IMG/VR virus record: IMGVR_UViG_3300020473_000112
Span: 1 to 25,973 of that record
Origin: a virus
Length of the DNA stretch: 25,973 bases
Strand: one strand, 5' to 3'
The notes under the pieces are model-generated. The model was not told the origin of the DNA, did no database searches, and saw only the letters and a program-made list of their open reading frames with translations. Positions 23,529 through 25,973 of the stretch are shown here, one piece after another. Positions within the stretch are counted from its first letter, which is position 1; every line of letters begins with the position of its first letter. Made by a program: the position numbers and the translations under genes.

Positions 23529-25973
23529 TTAATTCTTTGTGCATATTATAACATCAATATACTGAACTGCAACATTTACATTATCACTACCACTAATACT
23601 AACAGTATCACTACCACTAATACTAACAGTATCACTGCCACTAAAACTACCACTGATGTTTACAGTATCACTGCCACTGAAACTGAAGTTAGATCCATTA
23701 ATATAATACATTATAACTGCGTGTGTGTGGTAGTTACTGCCACCCCTAGCCTGAGTATTAGGTTGTCCTGAAGAACCAGAATTTTGAGTATCTACAAATC
23801 CATGTTGTCCACCAGAAGTACCAATTGGATTATGGTATTGGTGAGTGTGAGATGGCATCTGATCTATCGATAACCAATTTTGAGTGGTAGTAACATACAT
23901 TACCTGTTGTCCAGTACAATTACCACTGATGCTTACTGTATCGCTACCACTAAAACTACCACTAATACTTACAGTATCACTATCACTAATACTTACAGTA
24001 TCACTACCACTAATACTTACAGTATGATTTTGAAAAGCACTAGTAAATGATTGACTACCACCAGAACCACCACCAGAACCACTTACAACTCTGAGTGCTT
24101 TATTATTATGTGATGTTGATTTTGTCCATCCAGTAGGAGCAGAAGATTGATAGAACAACATGGTAGATCCAGAAGGAACAGATGGACTAGATGTACTACC
24201 TGTATCTCCTTTTTGACCCTTGGTTGAGTTATCTTCTCCTTGTTCACCCTTTTGACCTATACCAATCTCACCTTTCTGTCCTTTGGTGGAGTTATCTACT
24301 CCCTTTTGTCCCTTTTCACCTACACCAATCTCACCTTTTTGTCCAATCTCACCTTTCTGACCTTTAGTAGAGTTATCTTCTCCAGTTTCTCCCTTTTGAC
24401 CTACACCAATCTCACCTTTCTGACCCTTATCTGCAGTCTCACCCTTTACTCCTTTTTGCCCAACACCTGTAGTTCCTTTCTGCCCTACATCACCTTTTTC
24501 ACCTTTTTCACCCTTAGTAGAATTATCTTCTCCCTTTTGACCCTTAGTAGAGTTATCTTCACCCTTTTCTCCCTTTTCACCTACTCCAGCTTGTCCTTTT
24601 TGCCCTTGATCACCCTTCTGTCCTATTTCACCTTTAGTACCTTTATCACCTTTAGGACCAAGACCACTAATATTAATGGTTCCTGTCATACTACTATGAT
24701 ATTGGCAAATATAATACAAAGTATTAGGTGCATCATATGGAACAGCAAATGTTAATACACCAGATTGTGTACCATTATTTGTTACTCCTGAAGTATATGC
24801 ACTACCTGTACCAGTAACTTGTGATGTTTTAATCCAGAATGGATGACCACTTGCATTTACAGTAAAGGTATAAGTAAATCCCCTAATCAATTCAAGAGTC
24901 GGATCACTAGCACCATCTATAGTGTAATCACTTGAATTACCAGCAGTTACATTATAATTTCTTGCACCCAACTGACCTTTATTACCTTTATCACCTTGAT
25001 CACCCTTATTACCCTTATCACCAGGCACAGTAGATTCTTCACCTTTTTGTCCTTTAACTTCTTCACCTTTTTGACCCTTGGTTGAATTATCTTCACCCTT
25101 TATTCCTTTCTCACCAACTTCACCTTTCTGACCTTTAGTGGAGTTATCTTCTCCTTTCTGTCCTTTAACAGTACTAGGTTCACCTTTATCTCCAGTATCT
25201 CCTTTCTCTCCTTTTTCTACTTCTCCTTTTTGTCCTTTGGTGGAGTTATCATCACCCTTCTGCCCTTTAACATCACTAGGTTCTCCTTTGACACCTACTT
25301 CACCTTTATCACCTTTATTACCTTGTGCTTCTACATCACCTTTCTGTCCTTTCTCACCTTCTTCACCTTTCTGTCCTACTTCACCCTTTTGACCCTTGGT
25401 TGAATTATCTTCACCTTTTTCACCCTTCTCTACTTCTCCCTTCTGACCTTTATTACCCTGTGCTTCTACATCACCTTTCTCACCTTTCTGTCCTACTTCT
25501 CCTTTTTGCCCCTTAGTAGAATTGTCATCACCTTTCTGACCCTTCTCTACTTCTCCCTTCTGACCTTTATCATTAGCTTCACCTTTTTGTCCTACTTCAC
25601 CCTTTTGACCTTTCTCAGCTAGTTCTCCTTTCTGACCCTTAGTAGAGTTATCTTCACCCTTTTGACCCTTAGTAGAATTATCTTCTCCCTTTATTCCTTT
25701 CTCACCTACTTCACCTTTAATACCTTTATCACCAGGCTCACCCTTATCACCCTGTGGTCCTAATGCACCATCACGGAATACAGATTCTGTTTGTGGTATT
25801 GGTGTTAACTCAAGCCATCCTTGATTACCAACATAGACTGCCAAGTTAAAATAATAATCTCCAGAAAGAGATCCCATATCTCCATCTTCTCTTAAGAAGA
25901 AAGTTGGAGCACTATCTGGACGAACTGGATCAGCTCTATTAAATGTTCCACCTACACCAGAAGTATAAACATA
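23529..25973 (-). CDS. Collagen-like tail fibre with cupredoxin-like insert and receptor-tip-like C-terminus (5' end outside the window)
   Basis: The frame stays open to the right edge (YVYTSGVGGTFNRADPVRPD at the edge), so the first ATG seen, at 25877, is internal and the gene is partial, with at least 814 residues visible. Order of parts: an N-terminal segment; a collagen-like Gly-x-y stretch (25769-24963) built from KGQKGE and KGEVGEKG units; a cupredoxin-like domain (about 24960-24665; His codon 24845-24843, Cys 24707, His 24698, Met 24689); a second collagen stretch (about 24660-24195); then a collar-like segment APTGWTKSTSHNNKALRVV; DTVSISGS repeats; and a tip containing SHTHQYH and YHTHAVIMYYI. 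HxH pairs in the T4 gp12 and gp37 tips bind metal between the three chains. Pro is scarce and KGE/KGD abundant, as in charge-stabilised bacterial collagens. A trimeric receptor-binding fibre is inferred. Confidence 0.83.
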   Translation of the reverse strand, partial: YVYTSGVGGTFNRADPVRPDSAPTFFLREDGDMGSLSGDYYFNLAVYVGNQGWLELTPIPQTESVFRDGALGPQGDKGEPGDKGIKGEVGEKGIKGEDNSTKGQKGEDNSTKGQKGELAEKGQKGEVGQKGEANDKGQKGEVEKGQKGDDNSTKGQKGEVGQKGEKGDVEAQGNKGQKGEVEKGEKGEDNSTKGQKGEVGQKGEEGEKGQKGDVEAQGNKGDKGEVGVKGEPSDVKGQKGDDNSTKGQKGEVEKGEKGDTGDKGEPSTVKGQKGEDNSTKGQKGEVGEKGIKGEDNSTKGQKGEEVKGQKGEESTVPGDKGNKGDQGDKGNKGQLGARNYNVTAGNSSDYTIDGASDPTLELIRGFTYTFTVNASGHPFWIKTSQVTGTGSAYTSGVTNNGTQSGVLTFAVPYDAPNTLYYICQYHSSMTGTINISGLGPKGDKGTKGEIGQKGDQGQKGQAGVGEKGEKGEDNSTKGQKGEDNSTKGEKGEKGDVGQKGTTGVGQKGVKGETADKGQKGEIGVGQKGETGEDNSTKGQKGEIGQKGEIGVGEKGQKGVDNSTKGQKGEIGIGQKGEQGEDNSTKGQKGDTGSTSSPSVPSGSTMLFYQSSAPTGWTKSTSHNNKALRVVSGSGGGSGGSQSFTSAFQNHTVSISGSDTVSISDSDTVSISGSFSGSDTVSISGNCTGQQVMYVTTTQNWLSIDQMPSHTHQYHNPIGTSGGQHGFVDTQNSGSSGQPNTQARGGSNYHTHAVIMYYINGSNFSFSGSDTVNISGSFSGSDTVSISGSDTVSISGSDNVNVAVQYIDVIICTKN
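23575..23690 (-). repeat. 24-bp repeats encoding GSDTVSIS (C-terminal block)
   Basis: Four to five in-frame units, each GSD(T/N)V(S/N)(I/V)S or a close variant, some identical over 24 bases, lie at the very end of the fibre. They are homologous to a second block at 23927-24027. The units alternate polar residues with small hydrophobics and probably form a narrow beta-structure. Confidence 0.85.
23927..24027 (-). repeat. 24-bp repeats encoding GSDTVSIS (upstream block)
   Basis: This second block of the same 8-residue unit (HTVSISGSDTVSISDSD, then TVSISGSF) precedes the HxH-containing tip. The tip segment between 23690 and 23927 therefore looks like a loop or domain inserted between two copies of one repeat ladder. 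Confidence 0.85.
24195..24660 (-). repeat. Collagen-like coding repeat, second stretch
   Basis: About 155 codons of mainly Gly-x-Lys-Gly triplets (GPKGDKGTKGE to GQKGDTGS), with five DNSTKG interruptions that shift the Gly register by one. The plus strand shows recurring 'cacctttttg' and 'cctttctg' pentads typical of such repeats. Confidence 0.85.
24963..25769 (-). repeat. Collagen-like coding repeat, first stretch
   Basis: About 269 codons from GALGPQGDKG to GNKGQLGA. Lys is very frequent in the y position before Gly, Glu/Asp after it, and Pro is rare. Seven DNSTKG interruptions and several GEVEKG and GDVEAQG breaks are spaced through it. Frequent internal DNA similarity suggests expansion by slippage or recombination. 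Confidence 0.87.

Noticed and set aside
23575-24027. CRISPR-like array from the 24-bp repeats
   Set aside because: Repeats are in frame, adjacent without unique spacers, and encode GSDTVSIS.
24240-24755. Plus-strand open frames opposite the collagen fibre (also at 25138-25516)
   Set aside because: They are mirror images of the Gly-x-y repeat and encode low-complexity Ser/Pro/Leu/Phe runs, with no start signal.
24195-25769. NST in the collagen breaks as N-glycosylation sites
   Set aside because: The sequon rule is for eukaryotic and some bacterial systems; no oligosaccharyltransferase is seen and the motif may be structural.
25866-25877. ATG at 25877 as the true start of the collagen fibre
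   Set aside because: The same frame is open for 32 more codons to the window edge with fibre-like sequence (TSGVGGTFNRADPVRPDSAP), so the start lies outside.

Overview
The window looks like part of the late structural region of a large AT-rich marine tailed phage, most likely a T4-like myovirus of the cyanophage/pelagiphage kind. The support is an uninterrupted run of giant tail-fibre/adhesin genes on one strand (including a protein with a C-terminal S74 intramolecular chaperone), a tail assembly chaperone-like gene, and the phage-typical auxiliary pair carbamoyltransferase + 2OG-Fe(II) oxygenase. Every convincing gene lies on the minus strand, so transcription runs from high to low coordinates. 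Genes are tightly packed, with two ATGA overlaps, one 14-bp overlap and short gaps. No tRNA, rRNA, CRISPR array or insertion sequence was recognised, and no gap exceeds about 150 bases.

In transcription order: (1) 25973-23529, a collagen-like tail fibre whose 5' end lies outside the window, with a cupredoxin-like domain between two collagen stretches and a receptor-tip-like C-terminus; (2) 23493-22655, a conserved-looking Cys-containing small protein and a tail assembly chaperone-like protein; (3) 22619-20368, a translationally coupled carbamoyltransferase and 2OG-Fe(II) oxygenase; (4) 20343-20134, a small unknown protein; (5) 20101-2701, four structural proteins of 1884, 622, 2176 and 1101 residues. 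The 2176-residue protein joins a subtilisin-like protease with a complete catalytic set to nine Calx-beta-type repeats. The 1101-residue protein begins with two cupredoxin-like domains and has a Gly/Cys-rich adhesin-like centre. (6) 2664-85 is a non-structural cassette behind sigma70-type promoters: an N6-adenine methyltransferase split into two genes in swapped order, then a ParB-like protein with a winged-helix-like tail, closed by a strong terminator. A new transcription unit seems to begin at the left edge.

Most of the window appears to build and decorate the host-recognition apparatus. The most unusual points are: type-1 copper ligand sets (His, Cys-x2-His-x2-Met) in three fibre domains; one such domain cut by a stop/start junction between neighbouring genes; a protease embedded in a giant adhesin; a possible modification pair for the Lys-rich collagen fibre; and the split, permuted methyltransferase with a ParB-like partner expressed from a probably leaderless promoter. 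Functions are read from motifs by eye; no database search was possible.
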